DNA of 64,000 bases. Origin: Agapetus fuscipes (taxonomy: Eukaryota; Arthropoda; Insecta; Trichoptera; Glossosomatidae). A program made the translations under genes and the position numbers. This document shows, piece by piece, positions 28,911 through 41,400 of the stretch (the first letter of the stretch is position 1; the number at the start of each line of letters is the position of its first letter). The stretch is taken from positions 2,170,001 to 2,234,000 of the forward strand of contig OX637337.1 of NCBI GenBank assembly GCA_951799405.1, in the 5' to 3' direction. The notes beneath the pieces were generated by a model. It saw only the letters and a program-made list of their open reading frames with translations, did not search any database and was not told the DNA's origin.

Positions 28911-30689
28911 AACTAGAAACGGAGACCATTATTATAATGCATTTCTTGCACATCAGTTAGAAAAATAATATTGTAGTCATAGAGAAGGGATCATAGGTGA
29001 AATAAATTATGCTAATAGGAATTTTTAAATGAAAATAAACACTGTTACAAGTCGACTGCTCCAAGGAAGACAGCACTAAGTAAAAAAAAAACAGTTTTGC
29101 AGGAGAGCCAATTGAATGTTATTTATTCCATGGAGAACAATGCATAAACTATATTTTACATTAATTTATTAACGAATTTAAAAGAGATAGAGACACGGCT
29201 GTCATCTTGGAATGAAGATAATGATTTGTTACCTTCAGAAATGGAAATAAGTAAAACACGAGGGCGCCTTCCAAATATGCCTTTGAGTTTTGACCTCTAA
29301 TTGCTTCGGTTCCCGCGCGCTGCGGCGCGCGCATCGACTCTACCGCTCCGTGCACGCGCGATCACTCAAACTCAGATAAATCATAACATAAATGGAAGTG
29401 TTCATTTTTGATAATCATTATGGCTTATATTTTGCATTTTTATATACCTCATACATTTGAGGAATATGGATGTAGAATATAAGGTTAAAGGTGTACATAC
29501 TGCGTGTGATGCCTGCATACATTTTTTTACAGAGATAAATTTCATTTTTGTAAACTGTTACATACCTATTGTAAAAATTAAAGTTGGATTATGGGTATCG
29601 CCGTCGAAATTTGTACCTTTTGTCTTGTGCGTGTGTCCCCTAATGATTTTCAGCTTTTTCATAAAAACTGGTGATCTCTACTGAATTCTAAAATTATCAG
29701 AGTAAAGTAAATAAAAAGCGTATCGAAATACAAAAAAAAACTGCAAAAAGCATTAAGTGGCGATGTAATTAAAAAATAAAACAAAAACGCCTTTTTTCCA
29801 TTCCCATACAAATTTTACATGTCCGCAACCCGTTTTTGACCCTTTGATGGCATGATACGATCAAAATAGTCAAACGTTTTTAAAGTTGAGTATTTTTGCA
29901 TATACCTTAGTAACGTATCTTTCATTTTCTGTACTAGCCACAATAATATTTACTTATTTAAACACGAAATTTTGATTGCTAAGGTTTGTCTCCATTTTTG
30001 GCTCCGAAATTTTTCTTGTAGTATGTTACCAATTCCATTGGAACTGACAAAAATCTTGCAATCTTAAGTATTTTTTCACGTATGGTAACTCTTTGGTTCA
30101 GTGTGGACAACACAAAAAAACTCATTCGATACCTTCATTTTCTTCTGAGAACGTTTACATCAGACTCGGGAATTTGTCGTGTGTGTTTTGAGTGGAAGTT
30201 AGCTTGGCATTATTAAGGTATGTATTCGAATAAGTTATCAGTTGTATATTTTTTACTTAGATCCATTAATCCTTCTAATGATTGTATGTTTGTATCATTG
30301 CTGACAGCATTATTTTTCAAATGGCACAAGTTTAAGGTAATGTCGGGCGGTTTTTTATTTACAATCTTTAACGTATGTTACCATATTAAGGTGTATTCAC
30401 GTAGGTTTAAAAAAATACACCTACTTACCGTTAATTTATGGTTGACTAACAAATAACATTTACGTACCTAATTGAAACATAAAACTATCTAATCAACCTT
30501 ACTACATGCTATTAATATTTTAAATGCACCGTTTGATGTTTGTTATTCAAAATAGCAAAAAGGTTTATTCCGTGATCTGTGGGCTAAGCGGATTAAATGA
30601 AATTTGGACCACAGAGGTACCTAATTTTTATATCGGTGCTGGATATTGTGAAAAATGTACGCAAAAAAAACCATTGCCTATCTATCTAA
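28911..30689. other. No gene called; CpG-rich patch at 29270-29365
   Basis: Mostly AT-rich. The patch around 29310 (CCCGCGCGCTGCGGCGCGCG) is sharply GC- and CpG-rich. To its left on the minus strand a frame ending with TAA at 29156 reads GIFGRRPRVLLISISEGN; it could be the end of an exon or a repeat protein, and I do not recognise it. Confidence 0.4.
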
Positions 30690-30912
30690 ATCTATGATAA
30701 TCTATAATCTAAGTTACAAAAATATATTGCATTTAAGACTTTAAGTTCGTACTTAAACATGCTGCATGTGAACCTACAATATAAAACCAAATCTCAAATG
30801 AACATAAACCCTGCAACTCTTGTCGACCTTACCTGACACAATGGTAACATTGGTAAAGTGAACCATTTTTTACAGTATGGGTGGTCAGCTTTATACTAAC
30901 CTATAAGTCAAG
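30690..30912 (-). repeat. LINE-A 3' end
   Basis: ATAATCTAAGTTACAAAAAT start, AACATGCTGCATGTGAACC core and TATAAGTCAAGGAA end. It forms the left arm of a larger inverted repeat. Confidence 0.8.
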
Positions 30913-31205
30913 GAAACTTATTGAAATACAATAAACGATCGATTTTAGGTAGTTATTAAATGAGATTTTGAATCTAGCAGCTGTGCCGTGACCTAGATTG
31001 GGCCGTGACGCACTAGGCAGCCAGGCCTAGTGCGTCACGGGCCTAACGGCACAGCTGCTTAGAAACGCCATCTCGCGGGCATATTTGGACGATGTACTCT
31101 GTAATAAAATGAATACGCACATTTAAAACTACCTAAAATCGCTCGTTTATTGTATTTCAATAAGTTTCCTTGACTTATAGGTTGGTATGAAGCTGACCAC
31201 CCATA
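30880..31205. repeat. Large imperfect inverted repeat with GC-rich inner hairpin
   Basis: The outer arms (30880-30960 and 31129-31205) both contain the LINE-A edge plus AAACTTATTGAAATACAATAA. Inside, CAGCTGTGCCGT...GACGCACTAGGC pairs with GCCTAGTGCGTC...ACGGCACAGCTG around 30978-31061, with a 6-base loop. Confidence 0.8.
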
Positions 31206-32811
31206 CCGGTAAAATACATACATGCATACATACGAACGAACGGATGTACAGACGGACAGGTTCGAAAAATTAGGTTTTGTTACATTTCTATATCTCATTT
31301 CTTTTTTCGACGACGAATACAAGATTTTATAGCAGTTCGTAAACACTGTTCAGTAAAAATTAGAGCACCATTTTGAATGTCATTTTGAATAGACCTTAAT
31401 TGAATTCGCGATGTTTACGTTTTCTTGAATCTTGCCGGTCGGCAGTTATGGTACAAATTTAAACGGCGATACCCTTATACCAGTGGCATTTCAGTTCGGG
31501 CCATTGAGATGTGAATTACATGCAAACAGTAAACTCAACGTGATAAAATATATACTGTACGGCTGTATAACCAAATAATATTTCCATTTTTATTTATAAT
31601 AAATTTACAGAATGATTTATTCGGTAAGCATTGTTTTTGTTTCTATCATAGCTCAAGTGTTCTATCAGTAGACAGGCCGTTCAATTTATTAGAATATAGG
31701 GCAATATCTAAATAAGAATCTAAGTTGCATAGATATAGTACATTTAGGAACTTATATAACATGCATTTGTACAAGTAGACACGTATAAGTTCGTGCTTAC
31801 ACATGCCGCAAATGGACCTACCTAGTAGTTAACAAAAGCACCAAATCCTTATTTAGACCTGTAGCATACATAGTAAAAATATCCATGATCATCGCCGATA
31901 TTTGTTAAAAATGGTACCTACTGAAAGAAGAAGAAGAATTCCTTGTTACGTTTTGCAAAAGTTTTATTATCGAAACAACGATCGCATGCGAGAACGAATT
32001 TACTCTTATCTATTATATTTTTCTTCTCTTCAGAGAAGTACCTTTTAAGTAAAAAAAAACATACGTGTAAACTAAACAACAACGTTTAAAAAAACAAGGA
32101 AACTGGAACGCTAACTAGGAACGCTATTTAAGTTTTCATGCATTTGCGGGTAAAGGTACGTCAAAAGTATATATTATAAAGTAAATACTTGGCGCACGTG
32201 GCAAATCTATTCGAATCGAATATGTTTGTCTCTTTTCAACTCGAAGCGCTACCCGGCGCAAAATGTCAAGCGGTGCCGTGCGATATAAACGGCAAACATG
32301 TTTGCCTAACCAAATTACATTTTTCGGAAAGTAAAGGATCCAAATCAATGAAAATTTTAACACTATTATTCATACACATCAGACTTTTTTACTGCCATTA
32401 TAATAAAGAGTTGCAATCGCTTGACAGCACGATTCTGAAAAGTTTGCTCGATAAAAAAAACACGAAAAACTCTAATTTTTCACTTTTTACTTGATTTTTT
32501 TCTTGTTTTCTGACATTTTAAAGCATAACATTACTTTTTTTCACGGGACACACGAAGAGCTAAATGCAATAGGTAAAATAAATGTGATAATAAAGACTTC
32601 GACAAAACAAAACATCTCAAGTTTGGAATAAAAAAGGGTGAATGCTTTAGTAATGTGGCATTCCACAATTTTTAAATAAAAAAACCCTGAATGTATTTTC
32701 AATTGTTTTGTCTTAATATCTGCACAAATGGTTTTTTATATTTGTTATTAGTACTATCTTTCAGACGGGCAAATACAATGTAAGGCGTTAATCAAATTTC
32801 ATCCAAATTTG
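31206..32811. other. No gene; SINE-B tail and LINE-A fragments
   Basis: A SINE-B tail remnant is at about 31610-31675 (minus; GATTTATTCGGTAAGCA). A LINE-A remnant is at about 31712-31830 (ACACATGCCGCAAATGGACC). The rest is AT-rich, with no recognised coding region. Confidence 0.5.
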
Positions 32812-33020
32812 AATCTTAGTTGCAAAGATATTATTTTACATTTGAAAACTCCTATAACATGCATTTCCACAAGCAGACATGTATAAGGACAACATAAAAA
32901 CCCAATCTCAAAATAACATAAGCTCTGCAACTCTTGCCGACCTTCCCTAGAACAGGGGTGACATTCGTAAAGTGAACTATTATTTACAGTATGGGTGGTC
33001 AGCCTCATACCAACCTTTTA
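32812..33020 (-). repeat. LINE-A 3' end, core deleted
   Basis: GAATCTTAGTTGCAAAGATA start and CCTTCCCTAGAACAGGGGTG block; the GCCGCATGTG core is missing between about 32885 and 32895. Confidence 0.8.
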
Positions 33021-33420
33021 TACAAATTAAAATATTTTTGAGAATAAAGCCTACGTTGCACGGTATGCTACGAGCCGTACCTGATTGTCATAATATTATA
33101 CTCGTATCATTGAACTGACTGCTTGACATCAGCAATAATAATAATTCCGTTGTCCGTAGCGTAGGGCTTGCGTGAATTATAATATGTATCTCACTGGAGC
33201 AGCCTCGACCTCGAGTATATAATAATTATAAACTCCCTTCGATTGCGTAAATCGAAAATGAATGAAATATACGACGGCACGTCTTGATTTTGTTTTATTT
33301 TTTTTTCGATTTAGACAATCGAGATAAGTTTACACAAGTTACACTCGGGGTACTGCTGCCATGATCTATGGTAACTGAAGCTTCAAGAGTTGGGAAGTTT
33401 TGACCGTGATCTGCGTGATA
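33021..33420. other. No recognised feature
   Basis: AT-rich, with some similarity to 11.84 kb (TCGATTGCGTAAATCGAAAA). No gene. Confidence 0.45.
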
Positions 33421-33576
33421 CACACAAAAACAGCGCTCACCAAATAAATCATCCTATTATTATATCTGCTATGAGCATTTTCAGCGCCATTATGTAAATA
33501 CATTTTTGTATTTTAAAAAAGTAATCACGTTCATTTATGCATCCGTGTATAGTTCAATAATGCAAAAAAAAACATG

Positions 33577-33650
33577 GGAATGATCAAGCAACATTGGGCG
33601 CGGACAGTACTTGGATGGGTGACCGCTCACGTACACCGCGCGTCGTTGGC
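33577..33650 (+). repeat. 5S rRNA-like segment (SINE3-type head)
   Basis: GATCAAGCAACATTGGGCGC, GGACAGTACTTGGATGGGTG and ACCGC...ACACCGCGCGTCGTTGGC follow the 3' half of animal 5S rRNA, including the internal promoter region. The 5' half is missing and a GGGAA-type segment is altered, so it is not a working 5S gene. Confidence 0.8.
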
Positions 33651-33955
33651 ATCTTGGACCGGTCCGTAGTCCGTAGTGGAAACACTTCGAACTCGTAAAT
33701 GGAAGGTTGTGGATTCGGATCTCGGCGGAGCACAAAAATATACCATTTATATTTCGAATGTGCTCTCGCTGAGTTGAAAAATTCATAAACCTTTACCAAA
33801 GACCGGTCACTGAAAGGTCCATCCAACCTTACAACAACTGGGTCTTGCTTGAGAATTGGCGCTTTCTACAGCGACGACCAAGCTCGCAGAGGGCTCTTGA
33901 GGTGTGATACACACAAAAACAGCGCTCACTAAATAAATCATCCTAATATTATTAT
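33577..33955 (+). repeat. 5S rRNA-tRNA dimeric SINE
   Basis: A 5S rRNA-like segment (33577-33650) is followed directly by a SINE-B tRNA-like head (GGTCCGTAGTCC), the SINE-B body and the L2-type tail (GAGGGCTCTTGAGGTGTGAT, AACAGCGCTCACTAAATAA), ending in TAT repeats. A loose copy of the same tail lies just upstream at 33421-33470. Confidence 0.8.
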
Positions 33956-34741
33956 ATTATATTATTATTATCATATGGAAGTAGAAAAATTTACCTTTTT
34001 TTTTCTAAACAATCTTCGATTACTTTTTTTATTATAGTATTTTTGTTTTCGTACTCCCATATTTTCTAAAAAAAAAAACGAAAGACATTTTTGATTAATT
34101 GACACACATTTATTTACAAATAATATTTTACGTGAAGAAAATATTTTTATATACTAATCGGGTTTTTTTATTTGAAGCCTGTATTCTTTTTTCTGCGCGC
34201 TAGAATTCATGCGGAGCGAACAGACGTCCTCTCGCCTTCACAGTTTGCTCCAGACTGGCGGGAACGCCGAGCAAACCACTGCGTTTTTCTGTCAAATTGT
34301 TTCCCTACAAAATTAGTATGGGATTTTTGAAGCTGTTTTGTTTATTTTATTTTGTACAATTTACATGCATTATTACGAAAAAAAAATGCGATCAATTTTG
34401 AGTTTGATTAATAAACTTACCATTTATACATATTTTTTGTATCCTTCCATTCAAAAAATTCAAGTTATTCATTGAACCCAGATAGCATTATTTCGTAATA
34501 TTTCATTAGTTTGTGTTCATTTTGACAGAATTCAAATAACTTCTATCATTTTTGGAAACGGTCAATCTGTAGTTTATACATTTCTTTATTGTATTCTGAC
34601 AGTAAAAGATTTAAAAAAAAAAGTAAACATTATGGACATTTAAAACCCGGAACACCGTTTTGGACGTATTCGCTCTATGGGGAGTTACTTCCTTCTTCCT
34701 TGGAGCAGTTGAAGTGTACAATAACTTTTTTTTTATGGAAA
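33956..34741. other. No recognised feature
   Basis: AT-rich with a GC-richer patch near 34190-34290 (GCGCGCTAGAATTCATGCGG). No gene called. Confidence 0.45.
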
Positions 34742-34995
34742 AGTTCCTTGACTGATAGGTTCGTACGGGGCTGACCCCTATGCTGTAAAAACTAGGTTCA
34801 CTTTTGCCAATGCCCCCCCGATTTCAGAAAAAAAAACGGCGGAAGTTGCAAAGTTAATGGTCATGTCAGGATTGGTTTATTTTGTATCTACACATGTGTA
34901 TGTAAACGCGAAATTGCATGCTCCTGCTTGTGGGTATGCATTAAATATGAGCCTTAAATGTCTTGAAATATTTGATATTTGCAACTTAGATTAAA
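34742..34995 (+). repeat. LINE-A 3' end, plus orientation, diverged
   Basis: CCTTGACTGATAGGTTCGTA, CTGTAAAAACTAGGTTCACT, GCTTGTGGGTATGCATTAAA and GATATTTGCAACTTAGATTA in order. Confidence 0.75.
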
Positions 34996-35935
34996 GAAAA
35001 CATCGCATTCCCAATCAGTTTACACCAACGCGCGTCCGCGAAGACAACGAAAACCGCCACGGCGCTTTGAAAACTCGCCTTGAAGATGCTTTTTGATCGT
35101 GAAAGCGAAACGTCGGCAGATGTGGGAGCTGCAAGTGGAACATGGTCAAATCCGAAAGAACACAAAAGTGATTTATTTATTAATACACAAACTGTTAAAA
35201 AATATTGTTGCCATATTATTACCGATATTAGAAAAACTTTGATATATCTGGTACTTATTTAATTACATCTTGTTAGAAAATCAAATATTGTTTGGGGATC
35301 GCTTCAGGGCAAATCCCATTTTTCATTTAATTCCACTTTCTTCTACAAAAAATAAATAATAATCAAATAAAAAAAATATATACGATGCGATGTCAATTTT
35401 ATTATGAAGATAAAGTACATGAATAATATTATATTTCATTATAAAAGTCTTTTTTTCCATTTTTTTGTTATTTTATTTCTATTGTTAGATTGTAAAATAT
35501 TTTATAAATTAAATTGCCAAATTTAAAAATCTGTTTTTATACCTAAATTTGGCTTCATTTTAGAAGAGAGAGAAATCTTATTGTTTTTTTTATTGTATAA
35601 ATAGAAATCCCAACAATTATTATATTTGTATTTTTTGGTAACAAAGTGTAGATTCCCATTTTTGTTCTGTTTTCTATACTCGTAACCACGGATTTATAAG
35701 AACTCCATGCTCGTAACCATGTTTTGTCATTTGATGTTCAGTAAAAGGCGGTAAAAGAAGCAGGACATATCTTCTCCTTAGTGCTTATTTGTCTCATCTC
35801 CATCAGAGGTAATTTGTCTGATGGAAACTGGAAATTGAGTTTTAAAATATTGAAAACAACTCTCACACGTGTTGTGCGTTTTTTTCTTAGCTAAGATTGT
35901 GTAGATATAATGTGATTCTTAATAATAAATAGGTA
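34996..35935. other. No gene; transposon-end-like phrase at 35085
   Basis: Contains GATCGTGAAAGCGAAACGTC near 35095, a phrase common in repeat ends. Otherwise AT-rich and unrecognised. Confidence 0.4.
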
Positions 35936-36222
35936 TTAATAATAATATTAGGATGATTTATTTGGTGAGCGCTGTTTTTGTGTGTATCACACCTCAAGAG
36001 CCCTCTGCGAGCTTGGTCGTCGCTGTAGAAAGCGCCAATTCTCAAGCAAGACCCAGTTGTTGTAAGGTTGGATGGACCTTTCAGTGACCGGTCTTTGGTA
36101 AAGGTTTATGAATATTTCAACCCAGCGAAGAGCATATTTGGAAATATAAATGGTATATTTTTGTGCTCCGCCGGGATTCGAATCCACAACTTTCTATTTA
36201 CGAGTCCAAAGTGTTGCCACTG
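35936..36222 (-). repeat. SINE-B with L2-type tail
   Basis: Reverse of the complete SINE-B: tail TTTATTTGGTGAGCGCTG at left, body, and head AGTCCAAAGTGTTGCCACTGG at right. Confidence 0.85.
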
Positions 36223-36347
36223 GAATACTTCATTAAGACTGTTTCATTGAAATGCCATCTTTGAATCAAATAGTAGATAAGCGAAACAAGCACTGGGGGA
36301 ACGATATGTTAATTTTCGGTTTGGATTTTCTTTTCAGCGCGAATATA

Positions 36348-37300
36348 TAGGGTGTTTTTTTTAGAGGTATAGAACTTTGAAATGGAATAAAACAAGGATG
36401 AATTTTTTAAATTGACATGAATTTAACTTTATTCGAAAGATAATCTTTTGGCATTATAATTTAAATATGATTTCTGGCATATGACCGCCACGGCTGGCTC
36501 GGACGTATTCTAATCTGGAGGTCCAATTTTCAATAACTTTTTCCAACATTTGTGGCCGTATATCGGCAATAACGCGGCGAATGTTGTCCTCCAAGTGGTC
36601 AATCGTTTCGGGCTTATCGGCGTAGACTAGCGACTTCACATATCCCCACAGAAAATAATCTAGCGGTGTTAAATCACACGATCTTGGAGGCAAATTCACG
36701 GGTCCGGAACGTGAAATTATGCGGTTACCAAACGTTTCCTTCAGTAAATCAATTGTGGCACGAGCTGTGTGACATGTTGCGCCGTCTTGTTGAAACCACA
36801 GCTTCGGCACATCATGGTTGTTCAATTGAGGAACGAAAAAGTCAGTAATCATGGCTCTATAGCGGTCTCCATTGACTGTAACGTTCTGGCCAGCATTTTT
36901 TTAAAGAAGTGCGGACCAATGATTCCACCAGCCCATAAAGCACACCAAACAGTCAGTTTTTTTGGATGTAAGGGTGTCTCAACATACACTTGAGGATTAT
37001 CTTCACTCCAAATACGACAGTTATGTTTATTGACGTAGCCATTCAACCAAAAGTGAGCTTCATCGCTAAACAAAATTCTCTTATGAAAATCGGGATCAAC
37101 GGCAATCTTGTTTTGGACCCATTCACCGAATCTACGCCTTGCTAGGTGATCGTGTGGCTTCAATTGTTGCACGAGTTGTCTATTCATGTTGAAATGCCAA
37201 ACTAAACTAAACACAAATCACTTGACAGCTGACAAAATGGCCGCCAGTTAAAAAAGTGTTGCCAACTTAAAGTTCTATACCTCTAAAAAAAACACCCTAT
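36348..37300. mobile_element. Mariner-like DNA transposon, internally deleted
   Basis: About 31-bp inverted ends: TAGGGTGTTTTTTTTAGAGG with GTATAGAACTTT on the left, and the exact reverse complement (AAAGTTCTATACCTC...CACCCTA) on the right. TA is on both sides, the Tc1/mariner target duplication. It holds a frameshifted transposase lacking the N-terminal DNA-binding part, so the copy is dead. Confidence 0.92.
36454..37214 (-). pseudogene. Mariner-family transposase, truncated and frameshifted
   Basis: Frame 37214-36849 carries HDHLARRRFGEWVQNKI and ILFSDEAHFWLNGYVNKHNC (first Asp). Frame 36852-36454 carries LWFQQDGATCHTARATIDLL (second Asp) and PPRSCDLTPLDYFLWGYVKS (third Asp). I count 36 residues between the second and third Asp, unlike the 34 of classical mariners. 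The frames are joined by a one-base slip, probably in the A-run near 36900. The helix-turn-helix N-terminus expected before residue 1 is absent. Confidence 0.9.
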
Positions 37301-37302
37301 AC

Positions 37303-37792
37303 TTACACATGTTTGCTTGTGAACATGCATTGAATGTGAATTTCTCTTAGCAACTTTGTTTATAGATTTTACTTATTTTACCAAAGCCAAAATCATAGAA
37401 CCCTTTATTATCTCTTTAATATCGATTAGATGACGGTGCAAATTTTGCCAAGAAAATTCACTTTCATGATATTGGAAAGCTTCTACCAGTTATTGATTTA
37501 AGACCGGAAGTGAAAAGGATGACATTGCTAGGGAAATGACATTAATATTATTTAAGATCTGTTATATTATCTTTGGTCTTTGTCCCAAAATTTTATCACA
37601 CTTTTTTTTTTACACAACAAAACAATATAATATAATATTATAATCGTAGTATTTAAGCAATCCTTTTTTTTTCTCGTCGATCGTATTTTGTTTTTTTTTC
37701 TATTCCACATTCAAATTTTCCTATGCTCTTTATTTTCCCTACATACCTATTTAAATCATTTTGTTTCATACCTTTATTGCTCAGTACACCAA
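37303..37792. other. No gene; LINE-A fragment at left edge
   Basis: A short plus-oriented LINE-A piece (GCTTGTGAACATGCATTGAA) lies at 37303-37355, next to the mariner end. The rest is AT-rich. Confidence 0.5.
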
Positions 37793-38296
37793 CGGAGCTA
37801 TTCTTATACATTTTAGTCGTCGGTTGAGCCCACGCTTTGACAAACTAATGATGCATTTGTATGAAGACGGTGTTATGGCCGAGGGGGCCAAGTGGCCGAT
37901 CTTTCTAGCGTATTTGGAATAGAATAACGTTGGTTCGATCCCCACTTGGGTCACTTGACCATAACTTTGACCCTGGTTCAACAGATGTTATTGGGTAATT
38001 ATTAATTTATAATTCATCATTATAAACAACAATGGATTATTAATTGATCATATTAATACCTGTTTCTGGCCAGGCAGAATAGGTTGGTGAATTGCATTCG
38101 TCTTCACAAATCTATTTAAAAAAAAAAAAAAAAACCTGTCAATCCAAGATGGCCGCAAGTGAACAGATGATTTGTTTTCATACAAATTTTAAAAAATTCG
38201 GTAGGTGAGAATGACCGTGCTGATTTAACTTTCAGCGCAGGCACCATTAGTTTGTCAAAGCGTGGGCTCAACCGACGACTAAAATGTCTAAGAATA
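37793..38296. mobile_element. MITE-2 carrying an inserted SINE-D
   Basis: Inverted ends CTATTCTTATACATTTTAGT / reverse of ACTAAAATGTCTAAGAATAG extend about 60 bp through GTCGTCGGTTGAGCCCACGC and GACAAACTAATGATGCA. A SINE-D copy (about 37865-38115) sits between the arms. A version without this SINE is at 53571-53793. Confidence 0.85.
37865..38115 (+). repeat. SINE-D (tRNA-like)
   Basis: A-box-like GGCCGAGGGGGCCAAGTGGC and B box TTGGTTCGATCCCCACTTGG, then ATTATTAATTTATAATTCAT and the tail GTTTCTGGCCAGGCAGAATA followed by an A-run. It is unrelated to SINE-B/C. Other copies are at 45.95 and 46.4 kb. Confidence 0.75.
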
Positions 38297-38349
38297 GCCC
38301 CGCAAGAGTTTTATAACCAGCTATAACATCAAAGACATTTTATTTTCAG

Positions 38350-38434
38350 GACAACATGCTGAAGCACGTTGGTGAAGAAGAAGGAGCTCCTCCTCGACCC
38401 GAGTCTCCAAGTTTCTACGATGAAATTGCAAAAC
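38350..38434 (+). CDS. GH31-like gene, first coding exon
   Basis: Begins after the acceptor TTTTATTTTCAG with GACAAC before the ATG at 38356. It encodes 26 residues (acidic and proline-rich cytosolic tail) plus one base, and ends at AAAC|GTAAGT. The acceptor implies at least one upstream noncoding exon, which I could not locate. Confidence 0.82.
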
Positions 38435-41400
38435 GTAAGTTCAGTAAATGGATTAAGAAGTTTTTTTTTTTTTTTTTTTTATTAACAAAATATAAATACA
38501 ATTTTTTTTTTTTAAAACAAGTAATATTTCTAAATAATAATAAAAACTTAATTGTTATTTCCTCACCAATTGAAGAGCCAAGCTCTTGTGCTTGTTGAGG
38601 GAATCGCAGCTATCTTAAATAAATTATGTTCTTAAATTATATTCTATATAATATAATGAGATAAAAACTTAATATAATACTTAAAGGAAAAAAATATAGG
38701 TAATACACAAGAATAAATCAAAAAATAAATTAACAATATAAAAATGAAAAAAAAACAAAAATTAGAAACAACCAATCAATAAGTAGAACTATGAATATAT
38801 ATATTTTTTTATTTTAAACTTAATTTTTTTAACATCCTTAATTATTTTGATTTCATTTGGCAATATGTTATAGTATTTTATTCCCCTACAGATAAAATTA
38901 TTCTCGAATTGTTTTGTTTTAAATTTAGGAATTGTTATAAAATTTTGTCTTCTCCTTGATATAGCTCTTTCAAATTGTTTTGCTTTGTCAATTTTTATTA
39001 TTTCCAGAATAGAGTACAGTTTGAAAATTTGTTCTATAGTTGGTACCTTAAAATTTTTGAATAAAGATTCTGTTGAAAATGTTGGTGGCTTTTTTAGAAT
39101 TACTTCTGTATATAATTAATAATTACTAGTAATAATTAATCTCTGAGCTATTTTAATTGAATTTAAAATATTATCATATGATCCCCCCCATCCAATTATG
39201 CCATATTGCAACATTGATTGTACAATTGAGTAGTATACCATTTTTAATTGTTCGATTTTAAGAATGTTTCTGAGTCTTATGAATATGTATATGCATTTTC
39301 GTATTCGTTTGACCAGTTCCATTATGTGATTTTTCCACTTCATATTTTGATCTATAATAATGCCTAGGTATTTTATATTTTTAGTTGAAGTTAGTGTTGA
39401 ACATGTGTTTTCACAGTTTTTAGTTTCATTGCAATTCTGACTGTGTATGATGATTTTAATTGGCGGCTCTGAATTAAATTTATTTATTGCGAAAGAAATG
39501 AATTGAGTTTTTTTAATATTTAGTGATAATATATTACTATCGAACCACCCCTTGAGTATATTCATGTCAAGATTTGCTCGTTCATTAATAGAGCGCCAAT
39601 CTTGTCCCTCCAATATAATGGCAGTATCATCTGCATAAGATATTATTTTTCCATTGAGTTTTAGAGTGAAAATATCATTTGTGTATAAGATGAATAGTAA
39701 TGGACCCAGTACAGTACCTTGTGGGATACCAAATTCACCGGTTGATGGTTGACTATAAGAACTATTAATTTTAACTATTTGAGATCTCTGATATAAGTAA
39801 CTTTTTATCCATTGTAACGCTTTTAATTTTATCCCAATTGAATTCAGTTTTACAATTAGTTTTTCGTGAGAGATGCTATCAAATGCTTTTTTTAAATCAA
39901 TGAAAATTCCGATACATTTAAAAGATTGGTCAAGTGAGCTATGAATTAAGTTCGTTATTTTCGCGATGGCATCTTGAGTACTTCTATTTTCCATGAATCC
40001 GAATTGGTTATCGTGTATTATATTGTTGGCTTTTATAAATTTAATTAACCTAATTTTTGCTAATTTTTCAAAAATTTTTGCTATGTTAGATATAACAGAA
40101 ATGGGTCGGTAATTGTTTACTTTTTCCCGATTTCCTGTCTTAAATATGGGTGTTATTATTGTTTTTTTGTAATTTGAAGGAAACGTTCCACTTTCAAAAC
40201 TCAAATTAATTATATGTTGTAGTGGTTTCGATATTTGTTCTTTAATATGTTTTAAAGTTTCAGCAGAAAGAGCATCATATCCAGGCGCCGTGCCGTTTTT
40301 CAGATTGCTAATTACTGTCTCTATTTCTTCCCTTGTTGTGGGTTGAAATATATATAATATCATGTGTTTCTCTTCTATATTGCACTTTAATTCGGGAGAA
40401 GTACTTTTACCAGGTATTTGCTGAGCTAAATTTTTTCCAACACTTGAAAAGAAATTGTTGAAAATATTAGCAGCTTTTGAGGGATTTTCTCTACAGCACG
40501 TGGTTTCGTTTTCATGATTAATGGCTATTATTTCATTTTTCATGTTTTTGTTTTTTTCAAGAAAATCGTTTATAACAGACCATACATTTTTAGGGTTATT
40601 TTTGGTTTGTTCTAATTTATGTTTGTAATAATTTTCTTTTGTGGATTTTATTAAATATGTAAGCTTTTTTTTAAATTTTTCAAAATATTTGAGCAATTTT
40701 AGATTGTTCGGTTGTTGACGGGTTTGTTTATAAACAGAGTTTCTTTATGTCGGATTGATACTACTAGCCCATGTGTGATCCATGGTTTAATCGGCTTATA
40801 TTTGTGTTTTATGTTATGTTGCACACTTGTTGATTCTTCAACAAGTTTTTTCATTGTATTTTCAAACATTATACAACATTCATTTACATTATTCATTAGA
40901 TAAAAATCGGACCAGTTCACAACATTTAATTTATCTTTTAAACTATCTAGGTTTATTTTATTATATTTTGATACTTTATTTGTTTTTTTTGTCTCTATCT
41001 GTGGAGTATTATATTTATAGTTAAATATACATGAGAAGTGATCTGTTATAGATGTGTGAATGACTGCGGAAGTAATATTATGAAAGTCGGGGATGTTTGT
41101 AAATATATGATCCAAACATGATGGCTGTTGTCCTCTAATATTTCTTGTAAATGAATTAATGCAGGAGAAATAATTCAATTCTGCCAGCATATTTAGGTAG
41201 ATATCTTTATCGTTTGTGTAATTATTATCAGCAATATTTAAATTCATGTCACCAACCAAAATGTTTTTTTTACTTGTGCAAGTTACGAGTATATTTTTTA
41301 ATCCTTCTTTAAATTGTGATATAATTGATGTATGAGTACGATAGATTGCAAATATATTATAATTTTTATTGTTATTATTAATTTCAAGATTTAATATATT

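Noticed and set aside
32136..32494. Overlapping frames on both strands near 32.2 kb
   Set aside because: Mutually overlapping frames with no family resemblance; the GC-richer patch is short.
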